Assembly: GCA_032622095.1 (NCBI GenBank)
Contig: CP136063.1
Location: 122,656,723 to 122,720,722, forward strand
DNA length: 64,000 nucleotides
Direction of reading: 5' to 3'
From: Siphonodentalium dalli
Taxonomy: Eukaryota > Mollusca > Scaphopoda > Gadilida > Siphonodentaliidae
Made by a program: the position numbers and the translations under genes. This document shows positions 10,651 to 22,484 of the stretch, piece after piece. Position 1 is the first letter of the stretch. Each line of letters starts with the position of its first letter. The notes under the pieces were generated by a model. It ran no database searches and was not told where the DNA came from. It was given only the letters and a program-made list of their open reading frames with translations.

Positions 10651-12525
10651 TGTTGTTATCGGAAAATACTGAATTCTGGGGCAGGTGCTCCAATTAATGC
10701 CAAATTCGTATAAAATTGAAATATACACAAACATTGCTTAGTCGTAAACCATATATGTAGAATATTTTTCCCAAAATGGCCACCAAAATGGACAAAATCG
10801 AATGAAATTTACATTTAGTGCAAAATTGAATAGCTAGTCCTATACGAGTGAACAAACGCTCGAATATTGCGAGGAAGAATGACTACAAGTATAAGAGAAA
10901 CTTTTGATTAGAGATGTACGAATTCTTTCTGATGTATCTCACGAGAGAGCAAGCGAAATCAGGGTCTTGTGGAACGGTTAAATCTGGACTTTTGGGCGTC
11001 CAGAGACGGCAAAATGACGCAGTTTTATCTGTACCGCTAATCTTGAATCGTGTGATATATGTGTAATTAAACAGCTAAACGGGATTTAGTAGGGATGTAT
11101 TGACTATGCGCCCTTTCTCTAGAAGCAGAAATATATGTATTCAGAGCAGTCTCACGAATGAGACCGATCACCATTTATTTTGATATCTACGGTATAAAAC
11201 CTTAAAAAATTAATTGCTATAAAACGGTATGAATTATGTTCATATTGTACTGGGGAGAATGCGTAGATCCTATTGTACGTGTGTCTCAAAATAGTAGTTA
11301 TAGTTGCCTCAGATCAAGTGATAAAACACGAAAATTTCGCTTTTATCACAAGAATGCGTGATGGTGTACAATGAACTAAATTTATTAAATCACAAATGAG
11401 TACCATAGACTGTCTTCAATGAATTCAAAACTTGACCAAAATTGCCTACATAATCTGTGACAGAGACTGTGTTTATACCTGGAAATTATATTTGGTTGAA
11501 TTCACCAATGCCACATCTACGCGAAACTTACTACGTTGTCTTCAACCACATCACCGCGTTTACCCATTTTCCATAATGTTACACATGTCTGTTGCACACA
11601 GAACCACAACTAACAATATTGGATGAATGTTCAACGTTGGAATAACATCTTAAACGATGATCACCTGATATTTAGCACGATTACGTGGGTGGTAATGGTA
11701 ATATATTTTCAAACAAAAATATACTGAAAACTAATAGTGTGCATTGCGCTGTAGCTTATTCTAGTTGTAAAGTGGCCACTGAAGTAATTTTAACAAAATT
11801 GTGTACTAAGAAACCGGGTTGGTAGCAGAATGAAAATTAGTCTTACATACAATGTCTCTTTGACCTGGTGAGATTCGGTGCTAATCCATTGAAGATATGA
11901 GTGTTTCTTTACAGTATAATAACCATTGCGACATACGTGTATCGTTTATTATCACCGGGAGTGTTGACAATTCAGGAAATATAACTATAGTATTTATACC
12001 TCTAGAGTATGCACTTAAATTTCGGCGTTGCATTCAATATTTAATCACCATGCCGAATGAAACTACCATGCACTGTGAGGCGAAACATTAGTTCGTGTGT
12101 TGCATGCACGAGCTATTATTGTTTTCCCCAACAGTTGGATGTTGGATAAACAGAACACCCAAACGTTAAAGACGTAAATCATTGGGGGGGGTTGACTTGC
12201 TGTGCAGTGACCGATGATCCTTCAGATTGATCTGTTTTAATGATGTGTGTATCTTTAAAGATATTTAACAACCGACTTGTATATTGCCAATACGTATTTC
12301 ACTCTTATGTGGTTACCCAATATGTTGCTTTCTACGTGGTATGGTTTGGAGTTGCGGCCATTTTGACAGCCATTTCATGGCCACGATTGTATAATTTTAT
12401 GTCCGTGTCACTCTACTCGCTCCCACATTCTAATTTAACAGAAACTGATATAACGGCATAATTCTGATGCCACTATATATCGTATAATGACTTATATCGA
12501 GAACTGATGTAGTATAGACAACCAT
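10651..12525. other. intron sequence, no feature recognised
   Basis: Only short chance ORFs. No repeat, hairpin or splice-bounded exon could be supported. Confidence 0.4.
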
Positions 12526-12690
12526 GTTGGACGCCATTGTGGATAACTAAGTTTCCCCAACGCGGATTTTTGCAGATTTTGAATCTGTTGTTCCTGATGC
12601 TTTTCCGCGTCGAATGACATCGAAAACAGCTTGTAAACAATTTGTTCTAGGTTCACCTCAAAATTGAGTCTCAACGACCAGACTAGTGGG
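12526..12690 (-). repeat. second copy of the 10.5 kb dispersed repeat
   Basis: Reads on the minus strand as CCTAGAACAAATTGTTTACA then a diverged body ending in ATGGCGTCCAACATGG, matching 10540-10640 in order. Confidence 0.5.
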
Positions 12691-12783
12691 TCCAAATTGA
12701 CTGGAGCTTCCTGAAATTTTGTGAAAACCCTGAATAGAATAGATTTCCCTAAAAGTCAGACCTGTTTAATGCCTAAAAATCTG

Positions 12784-12906
12784 TCAGGGAGATACTGCTG
12801 CTTCTGTCAGGCAGATTTGGGTTCTTGTCAGGGAGATTTGGGGTCTTGTCAGGGAGATTTGGGGTCTTGTCAGGGAGATTTGGGATCAAGATTGTCAGGG
12901 AGATCA
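12784..12906 (+). repeat. 21 bp tandem repeat
   Basis: About five to six units of GTCAGGGAGATTTGGGGTCT-like sequence. The middle units are essentially identical and the outer ones degenerate. Confidence 0.85.
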
Positions 12907-14046
12907 CAAATTGCAGCCGAAAAGTAACATTTTCACTATTTCTTCCTTTGAAAAATGATGGGTAGTGATTTTAAAGTAGTTAAATCTAATTAATGTTCAC
13001 TTTTCAAAGGATGAATTAATGTAAATGCACATTTCTGATCACATTTGTATGTATTTATTCAAATAAAATCAATGTATAGTTTTATAACATTTAAAACAAA
13101 AAAGAAAACAAATAAAGTTTCCACACATGTAGGCCTAATGTTCATTACTAATCGAATCACCAGATATAATTGTTACTCATTTCTTATTAGTATGTTCTTT
13201 AATTTAGTCACTTGCTGCTGTCTTTGACAATGTTTCCAATTCCTTAGTCATGTGTAGGTCGAAGCACTCTCCATTTGATTTGAGTTTGCTGGCAATTAGA
13301 TAAAATTCTTCGGCCCATGAATCCTTATACGTAAAGTCATATCGGCATCTTTTCGACGGCCTATCAAACAACTTGGTCCCTGTCATTTTGGCAGTGTTTC
13401 GTGAATTTATTTACTAACATGCTGCGTTTGGGTGAAGCCCAGACAATGCTGGTGCTTATAGTAATTATCGATCCCCAAAGAAAACAAACTGCCATACATT
13501 CAATTATTTCTTTAGGTTTTTAAAAGAGTGCGAGTCATTAGTCGCGACAAAAGAAGAAGTGTGATAAACGTCTGAGGCAAGCCACTGTGTCTACTCCGGT
13601 TATCAATGGATCACACCTGATCTCGGAAAATCTCGTTCACGCGTGGTTTCAATTGAAAAAACTTCCGCATTCTGAGAATTTTTACATTAAATTTTTTTTT
13701 ATTAGAGTTAATCTTGTTTATTTTATTGACTTTGCACACAAGCTCAGCCAGAACCAGGCAATGACTTCAATGATAAATTTGCAAATATTATTTTTTTATG
13801 AAGCTCTCTTATGGTGGTGAGGTGCTTGAGAACACAGTATTTTTTATTTATTTGGCCTTACCAATTAAGATGGTACTGAGGTGATAATATTTTCCACATT
13901 TACAGAAATCTCACTTCCTCACAGCTTAAAATTCTAAAGATTTGATGCCTCTGACTTATTATATATAATCTAGATAACTTTTATGAACCTTCGGTATTGT
14001 TGTATTTAAAAGATATTCATGAGTCAAAAGTAGGTGATATGATTTG
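12907..14046. other. intron sequence, one unrecognised small ORF
   Basis: A 60-codon minus-strand ORF at 13204-13386 (start MTGTKLFDRPSKRCRYDF) has mixed, protein-like composition but no recognised family and may be chance. Nothing else could be supported. Confidence 0.3.
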
Positions 14047-14744
14047 CAATTCAATTCAATTCATTTATTTCTCACTCCCTTAATAAAGGTATGGAGATAA
14101 TTATATGTGTACAATATTTACATATATACATGTGGTCAATTAACATGGTTCATCTAGAACATATCAGTGTTATATAGAAGACATACATCATATATACATG
14201 TTACATCGCTATAATATACAAATTTATGATATCATTGAACCAATGGGTAATACACCTTCCTAATCTAATTAAACTCCTATATAATGTGTCGTATTAATAT
14301 ACATAGCCGGCGATATAAATGTTTGTCTTTTGTATTTAGTAATTCGCTCATCACTATAACATTTGGTCTTTCAGTGAATTCTTTCGGCTGAGGCGGTTTC
14401 TAAGAAAATTAAAGTGTTCACACATAAACAAGTAGTGGAATTCATCGCCAACTCTTGTCGAAGAGCATAGCGTGCAAATACGATCTTCAAGATCAATGTT
14501 TTGCCATCTACCCACCTCAACTGGGAGTTTGTTGTTGCACGTTCGGAATTTACATAGTGTTTCTCGATCGTTTCTATTACTACAATCTAGATATTCTTCA
14601 AAGTGGGAATTGTGCTTGTATATCCTATAAATGACACCTCTACTAGAGTTATCAATGTCTGTCGACCAACTCGAAAAAAAAAATTCTATAAGACAGCATC
14701 ATACATAAGCAATTAGCTGGTCTACATTCTTAATTTGATCAGCT
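14047..14744 (-). mobile_element. 3' remnant of a LINE (non-LTR retrotransposon)
   Basis: On the minus strand, 14744 down to 14354 encodes the C-terminal end of a LINE polyprotein. It includes NNKLPVEVGRW, DRICTLC and GDEFHYLFMCEHF, a Cys/His-containing tail typical after the RT domain of many animal LINEs, and ends with TAG at 14356-14354. Stops upstream and a T10 run near 14674 indicate decay. The 3' UTR ends in (TTGAA)n at 14047-14062, a common LINE tail. The copy is strongly 5'-truncated and ends just left of the second DIRS-type element. Confidence 0.75.
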
Positions 14745-14865
14745 CCCAATAAAGTGCACTTTAAAAGATATCTGGAAAAAAATAATTTTATTTCAGCTAG
14801 AGTTGAAACCTGATGATAATCAACAGAGCTGAAATCTGATTTTTCCACCAAGGAGAAGCCCTCAA

Positions 14866-15147
14866 CTGAACTATATGGATTATTATCATCGGCCTTGTGT
14901 TATCAGGAGGGTTAAAATTTATTGTCCGTTTATTGCCTACTCGGGTCAGTCAGTGCTCGGGATTAGCTACGCATGAATGCGTCTCGTGTAACTCTCGCGT
15001 GAGTCTCGCTTCTAACAATCCATCTAGTCAGTTTTTAATTTTCCGACCGAATCATAGGATTTGCGAGTCGTGGGGTTGGGAACGGCACCGCCATGGGAGG
15101 GATCTCTGATAGTTCAATTTCGGGCTTCCCTTAAGGAAAAAGTAATT
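14866..15147 (+). repeat. left ITR of the second DIRS-type element
   Basis: Begins CTGAACTATATGGATTATTA and ends GGAAAAAGTAATT. The inverted partner is 19057-19337. Confidence 0.9.
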
Positions 15148-18100
15148 GAGTCAGTTTTTAATTCCTCCTCCAGCTATCGGACGTGGTTAATTTTAAGGAA
15201 GTATTATTCTGTATTGCGCGTTATCACCTCAATATTTATTGTTGATAACAACTTGCAATTTATCCGTTGCTTACCCAGTCTTTTAATAAAAAATTTACGA
15301 ACTCGCAGAAACTCTTCGTTTCATTGTATACGCGAATTCCGTGTTTTTATCGACACATTTCGTCTACAAAAACACCGTTGGAATCACGTTGGCATATTCG
15401 CCATTGACGGCCATTTTGACTCAGATGCACATCGTTTACTTATGGCCAACCTATATTGCATTATTGTGCAACATATACGGTGGCATGACTCGTCGAATTT
15501 CGGAATCCACGTGGTGCGGTATGCGGAGTAGCCTAATTTCGCGCTACACATTCTATTTCCTGATGTTGAATCTTCGCCCCGTTCAGGTTATGTATAGAGC
15601 GTTCTTAATCACGTGATTGGATACGGGACCCGCCGCCATGTTGGAGGTACAGACATCCATAAGCAAGCACTGAGTTAATAGGATTAATTAAGAAAGCTAC
15701 TTTTAAAACCTCTCGTTATGGGTTCGACGGAATTAGTTGCAATATTTGCCAACACTATTAATAATCATGAACAACAGTTCTAAAAGAATATACATCGAAA
15801 TGTTAGATAAACTTACTATAGGGTGCGATATTTATTAAAAAGAATGGAGTGTAGACTCGGAACTGTCGCCAAACGTTACAGATCCATACATATACCATTA
15901 CATTCGTGTTAATCACAGTTATGTTTTGAAATAAAATTATTACAGGCTTACCTAATTAGTTTTCAATGAATGATAATGTAGTCCATGTATTATCGAAACA
16001 AATGAGCTCCCAGGTGTTGCATTTAGGCATATGTGAGTTTTAAAACGCTGTATGCATGTAACACGACAATATAGCTTCTTTCAGATGTTTTCAAGCAAGA
16101 TGGATATGTGTGTGTAGAAGCATCTTGTAAAAGTGGCAATCGTTTGATAACAAAAACAAATAGAGCAACAAAACAAGGGCGATTTTTGGCCATGCTCACG
16201 TGTGAATCAAAGTGCGTAACAAATGCCATTATATAACTTCAATATAGAATAGACTATCTAATATTGGAACAGTGCTAATTTATAGCTCCCACCTTGATGA
16301 AATAACTTGAAGCCGACCGGAGGTGTACATGTCGTACATGTAATTGAATCTATAATCTATAATCTCTCATTTGTCAAACAGTACACCCTCAGGCATCAAA
16401 TTTAAAGTTGGCAAAAATAAATATAACGATATACATATCCGTTCCCCGTAGCTTGGCTGAGTCACATTAAAGGTGTCAACAACTTTGCGACGTACCGGAT
16501 GCAAAGGATTATCAAATAGTGTTTTTTTTAAATTCCGCATCTTAGTCGGCCATCATTAAGTACATGAAAGAAAAACGCCGATGATGGAGTCAGTTACTTG
16601 TCATGTGGCAACACAACAATAGCACAAAGTGAACTCGTTCGACGAAGATTGCATGTACACAGCGCGAATCACGTGCAATGTGTTAAATTTCTTGTCATTC
16701 TCTTGGAAAACTTATTGATTCCCATTTACATGTGAGTATTGTCGCAGCCATGTGGAGGAAGCTTTAGATTCTCAAACGGATTAACTTCGATTAAGTTAAA
16801 CGTTCGCAGAAGATCATACACTATACATGTTAGCATGGCAGCTATCCTTTCTATGCGACGTGTATAGATGTAGGCCCTACTTGTAGGCCCTACTTGTACG
16901 GAACTACTTGTATAATTCTCTAAATATGCATGTTTAAAGTTTGAATAGCAGATATTTGAAGTCAATATCACCACGGTGTTATAGCAGATTCATGTAGGCC
17001 TACATATATAACGAACGAACACTTCACATAAAAAGTACTCGCGGCGCAATTAATATTCATAACACATCATCGATCGGGACTATACTATTTCGAATTTTTA
17101 GTTTGTAATTTTATATGTGCGCACAACCATTAACAAAACAACTGAGAGGCATGATACGCGAAAGAGTGACACTTGATTATAATGAACTCCGCACACACGT
17201 GTGTTTGTTTATATTTGTTGCTACCTCCAACATGGCGCCCGCAGTGCATGCTGGGATTAGTGACGTCACACGGAATCGCTCTATACTGCCATATCATATA
17301 TGCAACAGCTATGTTAGTGCGCAGAACGTTGTCCAGGACAGAAATATCTCCTTTGGCACTAATTTACATGAATAAATAACAAAGATAGAACTTGTTACCT
17401 GATGTAATTTATTTTGCCTCAACTAATTGTATTTTGTAAGTTGACGTTGAGCAACTGGAACTTCATCAACGTTTGGGAAATGATTATCGAAGAACATCAT
17501 TGTACATATACATTATGTCATTATCATTAATTGTGCTTAAGCGATTAATATTTGCAAATCTTAGCTAGCCCGAATGTCTTAACATGAGGGCTTGTATTTG
17601 GATACTTGGAACGTTGGCGCGGATGTTAGTGACTTCACAATATTTATTTGACAATCCTGACTCTGTTCTTGCGATTCCATTCACTTTCCATCATTGTATC
17701 AATGGAATAATAGTTAGAAACAAGGCGATTCTGTTCGTTATACATCTAGTATTATATGACCTGTGTCAAATAATGCTGTAATACTATAATAGTCTCTTTC
17801 TTTACGTACATGTATAGTATGAGTTGACAACAAGGAATTTGTTTCTAGTTTACATTATCGAATGGCGATCTCCATCAAATCATAATCTGACTTTCTCTCG
17901 GCGACAATTGTGTCCGTTTCTTTGCAATTACTTACTGTATTTTGCTGAATGGGTTCCCCTGTTCCAAGACTGCGCAGCCATGCAAGCGCAGTAGCCTGAA
18001 CCTTCAGCTATAGTTTGCTTACCTATACAATGTTAATTCCGTCCGTGGTCAGAACTCTTTGGTGACATTTTGGATGAGATCCTTGTTGCGAGCCTACTGG

Positions 18101-18995
18101 CCTACTTGTGGCAAGTCGCCTTATCCGATGTGACCTGGCATGAAGTGTTATCCTCAGACATTAGTGTTTATCGATACATTCAACATTCATTGGTCCATTA
18201 ATCAGGACCAATATGGTATCAGTGCCTCATCGCCACAAAACCGGTCAAATGGTGAGCATGACACATGTATGCCAGCCGTAATAGTTCCATACCAATGGTA
18301 TCAGTGCCTTAAATGCTCAATGACATAAGAACTGACTACATGTATGTCAATATGGCGACAGTTTTTTCACCGATTTTTTCACCGATTCTGTCGTTCCTAA
18401 AGAACTCGCTTTGCGTATGGAAACGACATGGGTCGATCTCTTGTACAATACTTCATCACAGGATATGTGTCAACTGACTTACACAAACTTTGCACAACTG
18501 TACCAGTCTTTACCTCGGGATGAACCAGTTTTGAGCCCCATGGTCCTGCACCAGCAGTCCGTGGCAGGTGGGGTGCCGTTCTCGGAGATTCGGGCAACCA
18601 ATCCTCCAGGACAATCGCACCCGAGCCTTTGGAGGCTGTTCTGTGTGGGGACGACTCGATGTCGCATACTGTCAATAGCGCTTTCTATTTTGGAAGATAT
18701 CTACAGAAATCACTCTCATCACATGAAAACGAGAAGAAGATGCAGTGAAGTCAGCAGCAGAAGAAGTCTCTACTTGCTCGGTTTCTAGCTGGCGCGTATG
18801 GTGTGGCACTGCCTGGGACATTTCTTCCTAAAACCAGGGGGGGGGGGCAGGTACAAGCTTGAGCAATACTGGAATCTGAATTTATGAGCTCTTTCACATA
18901 ACATTTACATGAAATCTGCTTTCGGAAGTGTACATTCCCGTCAAACTGGGATATCAAATTTATTGCTTGTTGCCTCCTCCTGGGCTTGCATTCTA
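15148..18995. other. interior of the second DIRS-type element
   Basis: The longest frames are 156 codons (from 15061, partly in the ITR) and 125 codons (18411-18788). The latter, starting MRMETTWVDLLYNTSS, has fairly protein-like composition and could be a relic of a gag-like ORF, but no motif supports this. A short motif CCAACATGGCG occurs at 17228 and, inverted, near 15635. Nothing else is recognised. Confidence 0.35.
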
Positions 18996-19094
18996 ATCCA
19001 TATAGTTCAGTTGAGGGCTTCTCCTTGGGGGGGGAAATATAATTTTTTAAAGTAAAATTACTTTTTCCTTAAGGGAAGCCCGAAATTGAACTAT
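18996..19094. repeat. ICR of the second DIRS-type element
   Basis: The first half mirrors the left tip (CCATATAGTTCAGTTGAGGG). The second half mirrors the right tip (CTTTTTCCTTAAGGGAAGCC). A G8 run lies between them. Confidence 0.82.
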
Positions 19095-19337
19095 CAGAGA
19101 TCCCTCCCATGGCGGTGCCGTTCCCAACCCCACGACTCGCAAATCCTATGATTCGGTCGGAAAATTAAAAACTGACTAGATGGATTGTTAGAAGCGAGAC
19201 TCACGCGAGAGTTACACGAGACGCATTCATGCGTAGCTAATCCCGAGCACTGACTGACCCGAGTAGGCAATAAACGGACAATAAATTTTAACCCTCCTGA
19301 TAACACAAGGCCGAGGATAATAATCCATATAGTTCAG
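19057..19337 (-). repeat. right ITR of the second DIRS-type element
   Basis: Inverted copy of 14866-15147, followed by the right tip to about 19387 (ATTTTACTTTAAAAAATTAT). Confidence 0.9.
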
Positions 19338-19387
19338 TTTCGGGCTTCCCTTAAGGAAAAAGTAATTTTACTTTAAAAAATTATATA

Positions 19388-20019
19388 TTGTGATCCAATA
19401 CATTTATAAATTTATTATTTCTAATACTGTAGGTGTTTATTATTTCTAATACAGTATTTATTACTATAGGTGTTTATTATTTCTAATACTGTAGGTGTTT
19501 TTGTATTTCGTTGAAAAATAGTTCTTGTCGTGATAACAGGAAGTGCTATTTTGAACGAAGTGTGAAATTTTTCTATACCAACTGCTAACAGTGTCTTCTT
19601 CCACAAAATAATCAAATGCTTGTATTAGATAATAGAATCCATTAATTTGAAGATATGGTTTAATTTCCGGAAGATCTAGTTTTTTGCGATTATAATTATC
19701 ATCTTAAAGACACTATCATCTTGTTTGATAGTGAGTTTGTTATCCATTGCCTTCATATAGTTTTGATTTTCAGTTGGTCATCTATAACTATTTTGTTAAT
19801 TTTTCAGTAACAAAATTACATTCTTTGGTGTATAGATACATCTAGTTTATATGTCACATTTGTTTTTAGGGGAACAACTGGGAACAAAGCAAAAAAAGCT
19901 TTTGTAAATTAGATTTAATTTGTTGTTGTTGTAACTGGATGTTTGGGATCTTGAAAACATCGTTTTACTTCACAGCTTTCAAAATGATATGAAATAAAAC
20001 CATTATTTCTTATTTGAAG
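19388..20019. other. end of the large intron, short TATTTCTAATAC repeats
   Basis: 19420-19500 holds three near-identical GTTTATTATTTCTAATAC units. The rest is AT-rich intron. Confidence 0.5.
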
Positions 20020-20207
20020 GTGGAGAGACAGAAGAGGAGGCTGAGTTAGATGAAGCAACAAGACAGTTTAACTTCTGGACTCATCAAATCCACATATTCT
20101 TTGTCAGAAAATTCTTCCCTGTCGCAGAGAGATACACACAACTCAGACGGAAGGTCCTCAAAAACGAATTGGAAGAATCCAAAAGAAAGGCAGCCATTGG
20201 CAGCTAA
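20020..20207 (+). CDS. terminal exon of the unrecognised left-hand gene
   Basis: Begins after TTATTTGAAG in phase 1, matching the donor at 2809/2810, and runs 61 full codons to TAA at 20205-20207. It starts acidic (GETEEEAELDEATR). It continues as a Phe/Trp-rich amphipathic stretch (FNFWTHQIHIFFVRKFF) and ends in a charged, helix-forming tail (LRRKVLKNELEESKRK), suggesting a C-terminal coiled coil or amphipathic helix. The protein family is not recognised. An overlapping +1 frame is also open for 86 codons, but it does not fit the phases of the upstream exons. Confidence 0.55.
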
Positions 20208-20413
20208 CCCTGAGCACTTGATTATGCTATATTTGTTTTTGAATTATATTCTCTGGAAGATCAGATTTGATTGGACTAATGCAATCAGGCCCTTCAGGCA
20301 TGATAATTGAGCCAAGACACTTGGGAGAATTGCAAACTTGACTTAATCACAATTCATTAATTACTTCCTAGATACTGTTTCTATGTATTACCCTTTATTG
20401 GCAAGGTGTAATC

Positions 20414-21768
20414 ATATCGACTAGAGATGGGCGGTACTCGGTATTTACCGTGCGGTATCGATATCGGCGTAATACCAATTTACCGTACCGATCGAATCAA
20501 AACTAAAAATACCGTATTTTCGGTAATGAAATTATTCATGTGTTGCCAACTTACATGTATGTGTGTAACCTTGTCACCGCGGCCGTGACTTGAATTGTAT
20601 GACTGGTTAACCGTAAGCAACGAGAATCGGATAATTATGATAACTCGGTGTAACAAGTCGATACTATATATGTATCAGTCTATTGCAGCGTTGTTACATC
20701 AAGGTCACAGCTAGCCGGCGGCATCTTTGTTCTTTACGACATAGCAATGACAATGTAACTAAAATCATGACGTTTGACTACTCGTAGCTGGAGCTTTATG
20801 TGTCTATTTCGGCATCCACGCAAACTGGAATTTGCGTGGGCAACTCGGTACAGGCCGCAAGTCAATAATCCGTATCCAAGTTGGAATCGAAGCACGTGTT
20901 ATGGAGGGTCACCATGCACAACAAATTGAAACCCCCACCGGTTACTTTATAATTAGACGGTGATGCAATATAGCGACTTGATACACGCATTGCAGATTAT
21001 TTGAATCAACCTGATCTTGTCAACTGCAAATCTTCTTGGCAAGTTGTGCACATATATGACGGTACATATATATGTATATCCTACTATAAATTACTTTATT
21101 AAACATATGTACTTACTGGTATATTATACATATGTGCCTATATCTGACCAAAAAAAGATTGCGTGATACTGTTAAATTAACACTTGGGCACTATGTGCTA
21201 GCTTGCTGCTATAAATAAGAGGGACTCTTATATACATGGATGGTATATTATGCTGCAAGGAGGAGAATAGGAACCACCCGTGGGTTTGAGCATCTGCCGT
21301 AGAAATTGCCATGGTTTGCCGATTTTAATGACATCGCGCGAACGTTCATAAATTTGTGAATTGTGATCACTGAATAATACTCACAATTCTATTCACTCAC
21401 GGAAATGTTACGAAAATCAAATTGACACGAACAAATATTGTCATGCTCTTAATTCTTTTCAAAAGCAGTGTGACGGAATGCGTGTAAATCATCAAAGAGA
21501 TGTGTGAATATCACTTAATTGTGTATGTAATTTTGTTGCCTAATTTAGCTGTTGTCACGAATGTAGTAAATCCATGGACCGTGTGCATATATACATGTAT
21601 ATTGTTCAGTTAAAAACTTGAATTTAATACCGCAATTTACCGGGAATATCTGCTCTGGTCTTATAATTTAATAGCAATACCGATTACCGTACCATTACCG
21701 AGGTAAATCGACGAAAATTTACCGATACCGAGATTGAAATTTCAATACCGCCCATCTCTAATATCGAC
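20414..21768. mobile_element. hAT-like non-autonomous transposon with 8 bp target duplication
   Basis: TIRs TAGAGATGGGCGGTA (from 20422) and TACCGCCCATCTCTA (to 21760) are flanked by identical 8 bp copies ATATCGAC (20414-20421 and 21761-21768). Eight-base duplications and a TAGNGNTGGGCGG-type tip are hallmarks of hAT elements. Subterminal regions are rich in TACCG/CGGTA words, likely transposase-binding repeats. The 1.3 kb interior has no transposase. Confidence 0.9.
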
Positions 21769-22068
21769 GCTACATTCATTTTGGTTATTAAAAATTATTA
21801 AAGTTCGCTTATAAATTACATTTTGGTTATTATACCGGTAATTAAACGTTCTCTAACTGAATAGTTCTTTATGGATCTCTATGGATAGTTACTTCATTCC
21901 CATTAAATCGTTTGAACAACACTATGCTGTTAAGCTGTTGGAACTTACTAGCTGAGCATCTCTAGATATCAATTCAAAGGGGATTCTCTGCTAGTTGACT
22001 CTGTATGTGATCTGAACAATGCTACAATTTAAAAATACACAATTCCTTTGCATACTTTTTTCAATCAT

Positions 22069-22484
22069 TTAACCCTTTACCCAACAGAACAGCCCTGTGC
22101 CAATGCATTCTCTTATATATGCGAGTCGACCATAGGTCGCCTCACATATATAAGAGAATGCATTGGCTTAACACATATTAAAAATGATCAAATTGTCAAA
22201 GAATGTAGAAAATATTATAAGAAAAAATGGTAAAAAGTGTTAAAAAAAGATTTTTTTAGGCCAATGCATTCTCTTATATATGCGAGGCGACCTATGGTCG
22301 ACTCGTATATATAAGAGAATGCATTGGCACAGGGCATAAAAACTGGAACCATCACAATGTGGTCAATGAACCGGTTCCAATGATATCCATATGTGTATGG
22401 TGTTATTGAGACAGACGGAAGATATTTTAGGCTGTTGAAGCTTTATTTGGGCGTTTTTGGCCGGTTTGTTGGGTAAAGGGTAAA
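22069..22484 (+). mobile_element. piggyBac-like MITE carrying two hairpins
   Basis: TIRs CCCTTTACCCAACA and TGTTGGGTAAAGGG sit next to TTAA on the left and TAAA (mutated TTAA) on the right. Inside are two near-perfect hairpins, 22099-22167 and 22260-22328, each with the arm GCCAATGCATTCTCTTATAT. TTAA plus a CCCTTT tip point to the piggyBac superfamily. About 408 bp with no coding capacity. Confidence 0.85.

Larger units (their letters stand above)
14845..19387. mobile_element. second DIRS-type element lacking recognisable proteins, about 4.5 kb
   Basis: ITRs at 14866-15147 and 19057-19337 are nearly identical and inverted. An ICR lies directly inside the right repeat. Bases 18996-19028 are complementary to the left tip (14848-14880), and about 19036-19094 is complementary to the right tip (about 19331-19387). 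This is the DIRS end plan, but the 3.8 kb interior shows no RT, RNase H, YIDD or recombinase motif. It therefore looks like a non-autonomous DIRS derivative, or a family whose proteins I cannot recognise. A G8 run in the ICR (19027-19034) blurs the exact junction. Confidence 0.8.

Noticed and set aside
12240-12461. 73-codon hydrophobic ORF
   Set aside because: Looks membrane-like only because of T-rich codons; no context or homology support.
15061-15531. 156-codon ORF in the second DIRS-type element
   Set aside because: Starts in the ITR, shows no gag, RT or recombinase motif and has random-like composition.
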